64,000 bases of DNA from contig NZ_AP025592.1 of NCBI RefSeq assembly GCF_023169965.1, forward strand, positions 4,300,001-4,364,000, given 5' to 3'. Shown piece by piece: positions 46,330 to 57,105 of this stretch. The notes beneath the pieces were generated by a model. It did no database searches. It was not told where the DNA came from and worked only from the letters and a program-made list of their open reading frames with translations. The position numbers and the translations under genes were made by a program. The DNA is from Anaeromyxobacter paludicola. GTDB taxonomy: Bacteria; Myxococcota; Myxococcia; Myxococcales; Anaeromyxobacteraceae. Numbering within the stretch: position 1 is the first letter of the stretch; each line of letters begins with the position of its first letter.

Positions 46330-48314
46330 CCCTCCTGCACGCCAAGGAGCTCCGGCTCACCTTCGGCAGCCGCACCGTCTTCGACGCCCTCACCCTCACC
46401 ATCGAGGAGGGCGAGCGGGTCGGGCTGGTGGGCGTGAACGGCTCCGGCAAGTCGTCGCTGATGCGGATCCTGGCGCGGCAGTCCGAGCCGGACCGCGGCG
46501 AGGTGCAGCTCCGGCGCGGCGCCAGCGTGACCTACCTGCCGCAGGAGCCCTCGTTCGCGGCGGGCGCCACGGTCGCCTCGGAGCTCTCGGCGGCGCGGGC
46601 GCCGCTCAAGGAGGCGATCGAGGCGCACGCGGCGCTGTCGGGCCGGCTCGCGACGGCCGGGGAGGCGGAGCACGAGCGGATCCTGGCCGAGCTCGCGGCG
46701 CTCTCCGACCGGATCGAGCACCTCGGCGGCTGGGACACCGCGCACGAGGCGAAGCGGCTCCTCGACCGGCTCGGCGTGAAGGACTGGGACCGGCCGGTGG
46801 CCGAGCTCTCCGGGGGCTTGAAGAAGCGGGTCGCCATCGCCCGGGCGCTGCTCCACCGCCCGGACCTCCTGCTCCTCGACGAGCCGACCAACCACCTCGA
46901 CGCCGACACCACCGACTGGCTCGAGGAGGAGCTCGACCGGCTCTCGGGGGCGCTGCTCCTCGTCACCCACGACCGCTACTTCCTCGACGACCTGGTGGAC
47001 CGGATCGTGGAGATCGACCCCGGGGCCGGCGTCACGAGCTGGCCCGGCAACTACGAGGCCTACCTCGAGCAGAAGCTGGTGGCCGAGGAGCAGGCCTCGC
47101 TCGCGGAGCACAAGCGGCAGCGCTGGATCGCCCAGGAGGTGGCCTGGCTCCGGCGCGGGGTGGAGGCCCGGCGCACCAAGAGCAAGGCGCGCATCCAGCG
47201 GGCGCGCAAGCTCCTCGCCGAGAAGGGGTTCCGCCGCCCCGAGGCGGCCCGGCTCGAGCTTGCCGCTGCGCCGCGCCTCTCGCAGAAGGTGATCGAGGCG
47301 GAGCGGGTCTCGAAGCGGTTCGGCGAGCGCGAGGTGATCCGCGACGCGAGCTTCATCCTGCAGCGGGGAGAGCGGGTGGGGATCGTCGGCCCGAACGGCG
47401 CCGGCAAGACCACCTTCCTCCGCCTGCTCCTCGGCGAGCTGCCGCCCGACGCCGGGAAGGTGGAGGTGGGCGCCCGCACCAAGGTCGCCTACTACGACCA
47501 GCAGCGGCTCGCGCTCGACCCCGAGGCGACGGTCTACGAGGCCGCCCTGCCGGGCGGCGCCGGCGCCGGGTCGGCCGGCTCGGCCCACGGCGAGGCCTGG
47601 GTGGAGCTCTCCGGGCGCCGGGTGGCGCTGCGCGACTACCTCGACGATCTCCTCTTCCCGCCGGCGATGCAGCGGATGCAGGTGAAGGCGCTCTCCGGCG
47701 GGGAGCGCAACCGGCTCCTGCTCGCGAAGCTCTTCCTCGCCGGCGCCAACGTGCTCGTGCTCGACGAGCCGACCAACGACCTCGACCTCGTCACGCTCAA
47801 CGTGCTCGAGCGGCTCCTGCTCGGGTTCGACGGGAGCGTGCTCCTCGTCACGCACGACCGCTACTTCCTCGACAAGGTGGCGACGAGCATCCTCGACCTC
47901 GAGGGAGACGGGCGCGTCGTCCGCTACCCGGGGAACTACGAGACCTACCGGACGCTCAAGGAGCAGCAGCTCGAGGCCCAGCGGGCGGAGCGGGCGGAGC
48001 GGGCGGAGCGGGCGGAGGCCGGGCCGGCTCGGCCGGCGGGCGCGCCGGGCGCCGCGCCCCGGGCGCCGGAGCCCGAGGCCTCGCGCAAGCGCCGCTTCGG
48101 GTTCAAGGAGCAGCGCGAGCTCGAGGGCATGGAGGCGGCGATCCTCGCGGCCGAGACCCGCAAGGCGGAGGTGGAGCGGGCGCTCTCGGACCCGGCCACC
48201 TACCAGAAGGATCCGCTCTCGGTGCCGCGCCTGCAGGACGAGCTGCTCGCGCTCGGGGCCGAGGTGGACCGGCTCTACGCGCGCTGGCAGGAGCTCGAGG
48301 CGCTGCGGGGCTGA
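46326..48314 (+). CDS. ABC-F ATPase (Uup-like)
   Basis: A 662-residue soluble protein with two ABC domains and no membrane part. Walker A motifs are GVNGSGKSS and GPNGAGKTT; signatures are LSGGLKKRV and LSGGERNR; both Walker B ends are followed by the DEPTN motif typical of ABC-F. The interdomain linker carries the basic KSKARIQRARKLLAEKGF segment. A C-terminal coiled coil (from RFGFKEQRELEGMEAAILA) follows a linker containing four RAE repeats. The coiled-coil tail points to the Uup group, whose members act on ribosomes and on precise-excision phenotypes. GTG start overlaps the second Hsp70 gene by four bases, making a four-gene operon. Confidence 0.92.
   Translation: MTLLHAKELRLTFGSRTVFDALTLTIEEGERVGLVGVNGSGKSSLMRILARQSEPDRGEVQLRRGASVTYLPQEPSFAAGATVASELSAARAPLKEAIEAHAALSGRLATAGEAEHERILAELAALSDRIEHLGGWDTAHEAKRLLDRLGVKDWDRPVAELSGGLKKRVAIARALLHRPDLLLLDEPTNHLDADTTDWLEEELDRLSGALLLVTHDRYFLDDLVDRIVEIDPGAGVTSWPGNYEAYLEQKLVAEEQASLAEHKRQRWIAQEVAWLRRGVEARRTKSKARIQRARKLLAEKGFRRPEAARLELAAAPRLSQKVIEAERVSKRFGEREVIRDASFILQRGERVGIVGPNGAGKTTFLRLLLGELPPDAGKVEVGARTKVAYYDQQRLALDPEATVYEAALPGGAGAGSAGSAHGEAWVELSGRRVALRDYLDDLLFPPAMQRMQVKALSGGERNRLLLAKLFLAGANVLVLDEPTNDLDLVTLNVLERLLLGFDGSVLLVTHDRYFLDKVATSILDLEGDGRVVRYPGNYETYRTLKEQQLEAQRAERAERAERAEAGPARPAGAPGAAPRAPEPEASRKRRFGFKEQRELEGMEAAILAAETRKAEVERALSDPATYQKDPLSVPRLQDELLALGAEVDRLYARWQELEALRG
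47982..48017 (+). repeat. Four tandem 9-base repeats in the ABC-F gene
   Basis: CGGGCGGAG is repeated exactly four times and encodes Arg-Ala-Glu four times in the linker before the C-terminal coiled coil. Unit length is a multiple of three, so copy-number change would keep the frame. Confidence 0.9.
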
Positions 48315-48375
48315 GGGGCGGGGTGGCGCCGGAGCCGGGCGCCGGGCGCCGTGGCCGGCGCGGTCGCCGGATCCC

Positions 48376-50391
48376 CTACAGCTGGATCTGCGCCCCCATC
48401 TCCACGACCCGGTTCGGCGGCAGGCCGAAGAAGGCGCTCGCCGGCTGCGAGTTGCGGGACATGACGATGAAGAGCCGCTTTCGCCAGCGGGCGAGGCGCG
48501 CCGCGCCCGTCGGGAGGATGGTCTCGCGGCCGAGGTAGTAGGTGGTCTGCAGCTGGGAGGCGTCGATGCGCGGCCCGGGGAGCTGGCTCGGCGGCACGGC
48601 GGCGAGCAGCGCCGGGACGTTCGGCGTCTCCATGAAGCCGTAGCGGCCGATCACCTGGAACACCCCGCTGCCGAGCGCGCTCACCCGGAGCCGCTCGCGC
48701 TCCGGCACCGCCGGGATCTCATCGGTCAGCACCGAGACGAAGAGCACGCGCTCGTGCAGCACCTTGTTGTGCTTGAGGTGGTGCAGGAGCACCGGCGGCA
48801 CGCCGTGGGGGTCCGAGGACATGAAGACCGCCGTCCCGGGGACCCGCACCGGCGGGTTCCGCGCCAGCTCGGGGAGGAAGAGGTCGAGCGGCAGCCCGGC
48901 GTCCTTGAGCTGGTCGCGCATCGCCTCGCGGCCGCGCTTCCAGGTGGACATGAGCGCGAAGACGGTCGCGCCGGCGGCGAGCGGGAACCAGCCGCCCTCC
49001 TCGACCTTCACGACGTTGGCGGCGAAGAAGGACACGTCCACCGAGAGGAGCAGGACCGTCAGCGGCCAGGTGCGCAGCCGGGACCACTGCCAGCGGTCGC
49101 GGGCGACCCGGTGGAAGAGGAGGGTGGTGATCATCATCGTCCCGGTCACCGCGATGCCGTAGGCGGCGGCGAGGTTGGACGAGGAGCGGAAGCCGAGGAC
49201 CAGCGCCAGCGTGGCGACCCCCACCGCCCAGTTGACCTCGGGGATGTAGATCTGCCCCGCCTCGGTGGTGGAGGTGTGGCGGATGGTCACGCGCGGCGAG
49301 TAGCCGAGCTGGACCGCCTGGTGGGTGAGCGAGAACGCGCCGGAGATGAGGGCCTGCGAGGCGACCACCGCGGCGGCGGAGGCGATCCCGATGAGCGGGC
49401 CGAGCGCCCAGCCGGGCGCGAGCAGGTAGAAGGGGTTCCGCGCCGCGTCGGGCTGGCCGAGCAGGAGCGCCCCCTGGCCGAAGTAGTTGAGGAGCAGCGC
49501 CGGCATCGCCACCAGGAGCCAGGCGAGCCGGATGGGCCGGCGGCCGAAGTGGCCCATGTCGGCGTAGAGCGCCTCGCCGCCGGTGATGACCAGCACCACC
49601 GCGCCGAGCACGAGGAAGCCGTGGACCCGGTGGCGGGCGATGAACGCGAGGGCGTGGTGGGGCGAGGCGGCCGCCAGGATGGACGGGTTCCGCGCGATCC
49701 CGTGGAGCCCCAGGAGCGCGATGCAGAGGAACCAGAGCAGCATCACCGGGCCGAAGACCGCGCCGATGGTGGCGGTCCCGCGCTGCTGGAACCAGAAGAG
49801 CGCCACCAGGATGAGGAGCGCCGCCGGGACGACCACGTGCTCGAAGGCCGGGGCGGCCACCGCCACGCCCTCCACCGCGCCGAGGACGCTGATCGCCGGG
49901 GTGATGACGCCGTCGCCGTAGAGGAGCGCCGCGCCGAAGAGCCCGAGGACGAGCAGGGTGCGCCGGCCGTGGCTCGTGGTCTCGCGCTCGCCGACCAGCG
50001 CCATGAGCGCGAGGATGCCGCCCTCGCCCCGGTTGTCGGCCCGCATCACGAGCGAGAGGTACTTGAAGGTGACCACGAAGGTCATCGCCCAGAAGACGAG
50101 CGAGAGGACGCCCATCACGTTCGCCGGCGTGGGCGCGACCCCGTGCACGCCGTCGAAGCACTCCTTCAGCGCGTAGAGCGGGCTCGTGCCGATGTCGCCG
50201 TAGACGACGCCCAGGGCGCCGAGCGCGAGCGCCGCGAGGCCGCCCCGGGCCGCGCCGTGGCCGTGCCCGGCCGGGTGGGCCGGACCCTCGGTGGGCTCCG
50301 CTCCGAGGGCCCGGACGGTCGCCCCATCGGGACGCGCGAGCCCAGCGGCGGTGGAAGCGGGCAGCGGTGGTCGCCGGGGCATCGCGGACAT
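48376..50391 (-). CDS. kup: Kup-family potassium uptake transporter
   Basis: A 671-residue KUP/HAK/KT protein. The diagnostic entry LALGALGVVYGDIGTSPLYAL is followed by about twelve transmembrane helices, including ADNRGEGGILALMAL, GAALLYGDGVITPAISVLGA and TGGEALYADMGHFGRRPIRL. The cytosolic C-terminal domain (from about residue 500) holds GTAVFMSSDPHGVPPVLLHH and ends at GAQIQL. The first ~50 residues are a His/Gly/Ala-rich extension. ATG 50389-50391 is the chosen start; MPRRPP three codons later is an alternative. It lies downstream of the amtB-PII genes on the same strand, 207 bases away, and probably has its own promoter. Confidence 0.95.
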   Translation of the reverse strand: MSAMPRRPPLPASTAAGLARPDGATVRALGAEPTEGPAHPAGHGHGAARGGLAALALGALGVVYGDIGTSPLYALKECFDGVHGVAPTPANVMGVLSLVFWAMTFVVTFKYLSLVMRADNRGEGGILALMALVGERETTSHGRRTLLVLGLFGAALLYGDGVITPAISVLGAVEGVAVAAPAFEHVVVPAALLILVALFWFQQRGTATIGAVFGPVMLLWFLCIALLGLHGIARNPSILAAASPHHALAFIARHRVHGFLVLGAVVLVITGGEALYADMGHFGRRPIRLAWLLVAMPALLLNYFGQGALLLGQPDAARNPFYLLAPGWALGPLIGIASAAAVVASQALISGAFSLTHQAVQLGYSPRVTIRHTSTTEAGQIYIPEVNWAVGVATLALVLGFRSSSNLAAAYGIAVTGTMMITTLLFHRVARDRWQWSRLRTWPLTVLLLSVDVSFFAANVVKVEEGGWFPLAAGATVFALMSTWKRGREAMRDQLKDAGLPLDLFLPELARNPPVRVPGTAVFMSSDPHGVPPVLLHHLKHNKVLHERVLFVSVLTDEIPAVPERERLRVSALGSGVFQVIGRYGFMETPNVPALLAAVPPSQLPGPRIDASQLQTTYYLGRETILPTGAARLARWRKRLFIVMSRNSQPASAFFGLPPNRVVEMGAQIQL

Positions 50392-50598
50392 GCTGCTCTC
50401 TCCAGGCTGGTCAGGCCACCCAACCGAGATGGTCTCGACGCGGAAGGCGGGGGAGTATAGCCGAGGAACGGCCGGATTCGCGGATCCTCCGCACCCTCGG
50501 GGCCCGGCGCCTCGCGACGCAGCGCGGGCGCCCCCGCCGCTGGAGGAAAGCGCCGTCCGGGGCCACTGGCGCGGCCTGCCCCGGAGGCGCCCCTCCGG

Positions 50599-50940
<342 letters not shown>

Positions 50941-50967
50941 TCACCTCACGGCGAAAAGAGGAGAGGC

Positions 50968-51002
50968 GCGGGCCGGGGCGCCGCGGGGCGCCCCCGGCCC
51001 GC
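50968..51002 (-). terminator. Hairpin between amtB and the PII gene, possible attenuator
   Basis: GCGGGCCGGGGCGCC (50968-50982) pairs with GGCGCCCCCGGCCCGC (50987-51002) except for one bulged base, giving a 15-bp stem with a 4-base loop. Read on the minus strand it is followed by TCTCCTCTTTT. It may terminate some transcripts or block RNA decay, lowering PII made relative to AmtB. Confidence 0.5.
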
Positions 51003-51016
51003 ACCCGGGGAGAGCG

Positions 51017-52564
<1,548 letters not shown>

Positions 52565-52674
52565 GAAGGGTCCTTTCGGGTTCGGCTCGGGAGCGCGGAG
52601 ACGATCCGGGTCGGGGCGAGGCCTCGAGCCGGGCAGTAGACGTCGGGCAATGGTGCAGATGCCCACGCGACAGT

Positions 52675-52690
52675 GCACGGGGCATGCCCG
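52675..52690 (-). promoter_or_regulatory. Candidate sigma-54 promoter of amtB-PII
   Basis: Minus-strand GGGCATGCCCCGTGCA has the GG and GC dinucleotides exactly ten bases apart and matches TGGCACG-N4-TTGCA at 9 of 12 fixed positions. Transcription would start near 52662, about 100 bases before the GTG. Ammonium transporter-PII operons are classic sigma-54 targets and an NtrC-type gene ends ~130 bases upstream, but the sequence match alone is modest. Confidence 0.4.
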
Positions 52691-52817
52691 GCGCGGATCG
52701 CGCGTCTACGCGGAAATCCTCGGGGCCGGCGCGCGGTGCGCCCGGATTCGGGGCATGCGCTGCCCGGCGCCGCGGCAAGCCGCGCGGCGGGCCCCGCCGG
52801 TCATCGGGAGGGAGCGC

Positions 52818-54209
52818 CTAAGGGCCCTCGAAGTCCCGCGACCGCAGCCCGTGGCGCTTGAGCAGCCGGTGCAGGCTCTCGCGCTCGACGCCGGCGCGCT
52901 CGGCGGCGCGGGTCACGTTGCCGCCGAACTCCTTCATGAGGGCGACGAGGTACTCGCGCGAGAACTGGTCGCGAGCCTGGTCCAGCGCCTCCCGGTAGGG
53001 CAGGCCCGAGAGCGCCTCGCCGGGGGGCAGCCCCTGCGGCGCGCGGGTGACGGCCGGCGGGAGGTCCTCGGGCCGGATCTCCGGGCCGGCGGTGACCGCC
53101 ACCGCCCGCTCCACCGCGTTCTCGAGCTCGCGCACGTTGCCGGGCCAGGCGTGGCCGGCGAGCGCGGCGAGCGCGGCGGGGGTGAAGCCGGTCACCTCGC
53201 GCCGGAAGGCGCGGGCGTACTTGTCGAGGAAGGCGGCGGCCAGGAGCGGCAGGTCCTCCTTGCGCGCGCGCAGGGCCGGGAGCTCCACCGGGAAGACGTG
53301 GAGCCGGTAGTAGAGGTCCTCGCGGAACCGGCCGGCCTTCACCTCGGCGCCGAGGTCGCGGTGGGTGGCGGCGATCACCCGCACGTCCACCTTCACCGGC
53401 GTGCTCTCGCCCACGCGCCGGATCTCCTTCTCCTGCAGGGCGCGGTTGAGCTTCACCTGCGCCGGGAGCGGCAGCTCGCCCACCTCGTCGAGGAACAGGG
53501 TGCCGCCCTCCGCCTCCTCGAAGAGCCCGGCCTTGGCCGCCGCCGCGCCGGTGAAGGCGCCCCGGGCGTGGCCGAAGAGCTCCGACTCCACCAGCTCGGC
53601 CGGCAGCGCGCCGCAGTTCACCGGCACGAAGCGCTTCTCGCGCCGGGCGCTCTGGAAGTGGATGGCGCGGGCGGCGAGCTCCTTGCCGGTGCCGGTCTCG
53701 CCGCCCAGGAGGACGGTGATGTCGAGGGACGCGGCCTGCGCGAGGAGCCGGTAGACCTCGCGCATGGCGGCGCTCCGGCCCACCAGGCCCCCGTACCCCC
53801 CCACCTCGCCGGTCTCCGGCGCCTGGGCGGCCTCGCGCTCGCGCTTGCGGGCGAGCGCCTTCGCGACCACCTCGCCCGCCTGGTCGGGGTCGAACGGCTT
53901 CTGCAGGTAGTCCCAGGCGCCCTGCCGCATCGCCTCCACCGCGTCGGGCACGGTGGCGTGGGCGGTCATCATCACCACCTCGGTGTCGGGGGCGCGGTCC
54001 TTCACCGCCCGCAGCACCGCGAAGCCGTCGGCGCCCGGCATGCGCAGGTCGGTCACCACCACGTCGAAGCGCTGCGCGGCGAGGAGCGCCAGCGCCCGTG
54101 TGCCGTCGCCCGCGGTGGTGACGTCGTAGTCGTCGCCCAGCATCTTGGAGAACAGCTTCAGCATGTTCTCCTTGTCGTCCACCACCAGCACCCTGCCCCG
54201 TCCGCTCAT
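52818..54209 (-). CDS. NtrC-family sigma-54-dependent response regulator
   Basis: A 463-residue regulator with three domains. The receiver (about 5-115) has the acidic pocket VVDDKE, the phosphorylated Asp in VVVTDLRMPGADG and Lys in YLQKPFDPD. The AAA+ domain has Walker A GGETGTGKE, the sigma-54-contacting GAFTGA loop, Walker B GTLFLDEVGELP and the arginine-finger region EDLYYRLHVFP. The C-terminal Fis-type helix-turn-helix is FGGNVTRAAERAGVERESLH. The GAFTGA loop is intact, so it should activate sigma-54 promoters. It overlaps its kinase gene by four bases and lies 253 bases upstream of amtB. Confidence 0.96.
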   Translation of the reverse strand: MSGRGRVLVVDDKENMLKLFSKMLGDDYDVTTAGDGTRALALLAAQRFDVVVTDLRMPGADGFAVLRAVKDRAPDTEVVMMTAHATVPDAVEAMRQGAWDYLQKPFDPDQAGEVVAKALARKREREAAQAPETGEVGGYGGLVGRSAAMREVYRLLAQAASLDITVLLGGETGTGKELAARAIHFQSARREKRFVPVNCGALPAELVESELFGHARGAFTGAAAAKAGLFEEAEGGTLFLDEVGELPLPAQVKLNRALQEKEIRRVGESTPVKVDVRVIAATHRDLGAEVKAGRFREDLYYRLHVFPVELPALRARKEDLPLLAAAFLDKYARAFRREVTGFTPAALAALAGHAWPGNVRELENAVERAVAVTAGPEIRPEDLPPAVTRAPQGLPPGEALSGLPYREALDQARDQFSREYLVALMKEFGGNVTRAAERAGVERESLHRLLKRHGLRSRDFEGP

Positions 54210-55651
54210 GCCGCCACCTCGCTCGCGGCGGGGAGGCGGAGCACGAACCTCGCCCCGCCCCGCGCCGACGTCCCGACCTCGATGTCTCCCCCGTGGGCGC
54301 GGGCGATGGCGCGCGACACCGCCAGCCCGAGCCCGGTGCCGCTCGGCTTGGAGGTCTGGAAGGGCTCGAAGAGCCGCTCCCGCACCTCGGCCGCGACGCC
54401 CGGCCCGTCGTCCTCCACCGCCACCGCCGCGCCGCCGGCCCCCTCGGAGACCTCCACCGCCACGTGTCCGCCCGGCCCGGCCGCCTCGGCCGCGTTCTTC
54501 ACCAGGTTGAGCACCACCTGCCGCAGCTTGGCGGGCGCCCCGCGGGCCCGGCCCTCGCCGCGCACCCCCACCTCCACCCCGTCGAGGAGGTGCGCCTCCC
54601 GGAGCCGGGCCACCGTCTCGGCGCAGACCCGGGCCAGATCCACCGGCTGGCGCTCGATCCGCGGCGTGCGCGCGAGGTCGAGCAGCCCCTCCACGATCTC
54701 CTGGCAGCGGAGCGTCTCCTCCTCCACCACCGCCAGGTCCTCGTCGAGCGGCCCCTCCGCCTTCTTCCGCAGGAGCCGGACGTAGCCCAGGATCACGCCG
54801 AGCGGGTTGTTGATCTCGTGGGCCACCCCGGCCGCGAGCCGGCCCACCCCCGCGAGCTTCTCGCTCTCCACGAGCTGCGCCTGGTGCTGGCGCAGGGACT
54901 CGGTCATGGCGTTGAAGCCGCGGGCCAGGGCCCCGAACTCGTCGTCGCGCTCGACGGCGATGCGGGTGTCGAGGTCGCCCTCGGCGAGCCGCTCCGCGCC
55001 GGCGCGCAGCCGCGCCACCGGGAGCGCCACCGAGCGCCCGATGTAGAGCCCCACGGCGAGCGCGACCCCGAGCGCCGTGACGAGCGCGGCGAGCGCCAGG
55101 CGGAAGGTGCGCCGGCCCACCACCTCGGCCCGGTCCTGCTGGACCGCGATGTCGCGCTCGAAGGCGGTGACGAGATCCTCGGTGAGATCCTGGATGCGCG
55201 TCACCACGAGCTGGGCCCGGGCGTGCTCGGCCTGCACCTCGGCGGCGCGCCCCGCCACCACCGCCGGGACGATCCTCTGGCGGAAGATGCCGTCGAGCTC
55301 GGTCGAGGCCTGCTCGATCTCGTCCACGTGGCGGCGCTCCTCGTCGCTCACCGCGTGGCGGCGGACCTCGGCCGTGTGGTCGAGGACCCGCCGCTCCGCC
55401 TCGGTGTAGAAGCCGAGGTGGCTCTGGTCCCCGATGATGATGGTGTGGGCCTGGTGCGCGTACTGGTCGCGCACGGCGCTCGCGAGCTCGAGCGCCACGC
55501 GCACGCCCTCGGCCTGGTCGCGGGTGCGGGCCAGCGAGGCGCGCACGTCGGCGAGCGCCGACAGGGCGAGCCAGGAGGCCCCGGCGAAGAGGACGATCAG
55601 GGCGCCGAAGGCGAGGAAGAGGCGGCGGGAGGTGCCGGACCAGCGGTGCAC
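54206..55651 (-). CDS. Membrane sensor histidine kinase (HAMP, NtrC partner)
   Basis: A 481-residue histidine kinase. Two transmembrane helices (about residues 10-32 and 183-205) flank a helical periplasmic sensor with a four-helix-bundle look. A HAMP domain follows (GRSVALPVARLRAGAERLAE). The kinase core shows the His in GVAHEINNPLGVILGYVRLL, the N box VVLNLVKNAAEAAGPG, the G1 box VEDDGPGVAAEV and GTGLGLAVSRAIARAHGG. The layout matches NtrY/AtoS/ZraS-type partners of NtrC-like regulators rather than soluble NtrB. It starts at a GTG with AGGA upstream and its stop overlaps the regulator's ATG. Confidence 0.94.
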   Translation of the reverse strand: MHRWSGTSRRLFLAFGALIVLFAGASWLALSALADVRASLARTRDQAEGVRVALELASAVRDQYAHQAHTIIIGDQSHLGFYTEAERRVLDHTAEVRRHAVSDEERRHVDEIEQASTELDGIFRQRIVPAVVAGRAAEVQAEHARAQLVVTRIQDLTEDLVTAFERDIAVQQDRAEVVGRRTFRLALAALVTALGVALAVGLYIGRSVALPVARLRAGAERLAEGDLDTRIAVERDDEFGALARGFNAMTESLRQHQAQLVESEKLAGVGRLAAGVAHEINNPLGVILGYVRLLRKKAEGPLDEDLAVVEEETLRCQEIVEGLLDLARTPRIERQPVDLARVCAETVARLREAHLLDGVEVGVRGEGRARGAPAKLRQVVLNLVKNAAEAAGPGGHVAVEVSEGAGGAAVAVEDDGPGVAAEVRERLFEPFQTSKPSGTGLGLAVSRAIARAHGGDIEVGTSARGGARFVLRLPAASEVAA

Positions 55652-55731
55652 CAGGGGATCCTAACCCGGGCGGGCCCGGCGCGGCGGGCGAAGCGGCGGC
55701 GCCTCCGCGGGCCCGTGGGGCGCCCGGCCCG

Positions 55732-57105
55732 CTACGGCACCCGCTGCCGGAGGTGCTGGAGCAGGTCGATGCGGGTCACCAGCCCCACGAACTCGTCCCC
55801 GTCCACCACGATGGGCACCATCCCCTGGGCGAAGAGCGGCAGGAGGTCCCTGGGCGCGGCGGTGATTGGGACCGTGTGCAGCCGCGCGCTCATCACCTCG
55901 CGCACCTCGCGCCGGAAGGCCCCCTGGCCGCCCTCCACGGCGGCGAGGAGCAGATCGCCCTCGTCCACGATCCCGACCACCTTGCCGCCCTCGAGCACCG
56001 GGAGCTGCGACACGTCGTGCAGCTTCATGCGCCCGTAGGCGACGAGGAGCGGGTCGCCGGGGGCGACGGTCTGGACCGAGCCCTCGGCGTGCCGGCGCGA
56101 GACGAGGTCGCGCAGGTCGCCGGTCGGGGCGCGCTCGGTGAGGCCCTGGTCCTGCATCCAGAAGTCGTTGAACATCTTGGACAGGTACTTGTTGCCGCTG
56201 TCGCAGACGAGGGTGCAGACCCGGCGCGGCGAGGTCTGCTCGCGGCAGTAGCGGAGGGCGGCGGCGAGGAGGGTCCCGGTGCTCGAGCCGGCGAGGACGC
56301 CGCAGGTCCGGAGCAGGTCGCGCGCGGTCTCGAAGCTCTCGCGGTCGGGGATGGCGTAGGCCCGCTTCACCCGCGAGAGATCGCAGTTGGGCGGCACGAA
56401 GTCCTCGCCGATCCCCTCCACGAGCCAGGTGCCGGCGCGCCCGATCCGCCCGGTCTCGACCACGCCCTTCAGCACCGAGCCCTCGGGGTCGGCGAGCACC
56501 ATCTCGCAGGAGGAGATGGCCTTCGCGAAGTAGCGCGAGAGGCCGGTGAGGGTCCCGCCGGAGCCGACCCCGCAGACCATGGCGTGGAGCCGCCCCCCGA
56601 GCTGCTTCGCGATCTCGGGGCCGGTGCCGGTCTCGTGGGCGAACGGGTTCGCCGGGTTCGAGAACTGGTCTACGTAGAACGCGCCCTCGCGCCGGGCGAT
56701 CTCCTGGGCCAGGTCCTGGTAGTAGGCGGGGTGGCCCTTCTCCACGTCGGAGCGGGTCATCACCACCTCGGCGCCGAGCGCGCGCAGGTGGAAGATCTTC
56801 TCCTGGCTCATCTTGTCGGGGATGACGAGGGTGAGCGTGTAGCCGCGCTGCGCCGCCACGAGCGCGAGGCCGAGCCCGGTGTTCCCGGCGGTCGCCTCGA
56901 CGAGGTGGCGCTGCTCGCCGCCGAGCTTCTTCTCCCGCTCGGCGGCGCGGATCATGGCGAGGCCGATCCGGTCCTTGATCGAGCCGCCGGGGTTCTGGTT
57001 CTCGAGCTTCAGGTAGAGCTCGCACGGGCCGGTGTCGAGCCCGTCCACCTTGAGGATGGGCGTGTTGCCGATGAGCTCGATGATCCCGCGGTAGTTCTGG
57101 AGCAT
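55732..57105 (-). CDS. Cystathionine beta-synthase-like PLP enzyme with CBS domains
   Basis: A 457-residue enzyme: an N-terminal fold-type II PLP domain (about 1-320) plus a C-terminal pair of CBS domains (about 335-455). The PLP lysine is in NPGGSIKDRIGLA; EATAGNTGLGLALVAAQRG and CGVGSGGTLTGLSRYF bind the cofactor, and LAGSSTGTLLAAAL supports a cystathionine beta-synthase rather than a serine dehydratase. The CBS pair contains HDVSQLPVLEGGKVVGIVDE and VGLVTRIDLLQHL, which may bind an adenosyl ligand. It makes cystathionine from homocysteine and serine or works in the cysteine synthase direction. The start overlaps the AidB-like gene's stop by one base. Confidence 0.93.
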   Translation of the reverse strand: MLQNYRGIIELIGNTPILKVDGLDTGPCELYLKLENQNPGGSIKDRIGLAMIRAAEREKKLGGEQRHLVEATAGNTGLGLALVAAQRGYTLTLVIPDKMSQEKIFHLRALGAEVVMTRSDVEKGHPAYYQDLAQEIARREGAFYVDQFSNPANPFAHETGTGPEIAKQLGGRLHAMVCGVGSGGTLTGLSRYFAKAISSCEMVLADPEGSVLKGVVETGRIGRAGTWLVEGIGEDFVPPNCDLSRVKRAYAIPDRESFETARDLLRTCGVLAGSSTGTLLAAALRYCREQTSPRRVCTLVCDSGNKYLSKMFNDFWMQDQGLTERAPTGDLRDLVSRRHAEGSVQTVAPGDPLLVAYGRMKLHDVSQLPVLEGGKVVGIVDEGDLLLAAVEGGQGAFRREVREVMSARLHTVPITAAPRDLLPLFAQGMVPIVVDGDEFVGLVTRIDLLQHLRQRVP

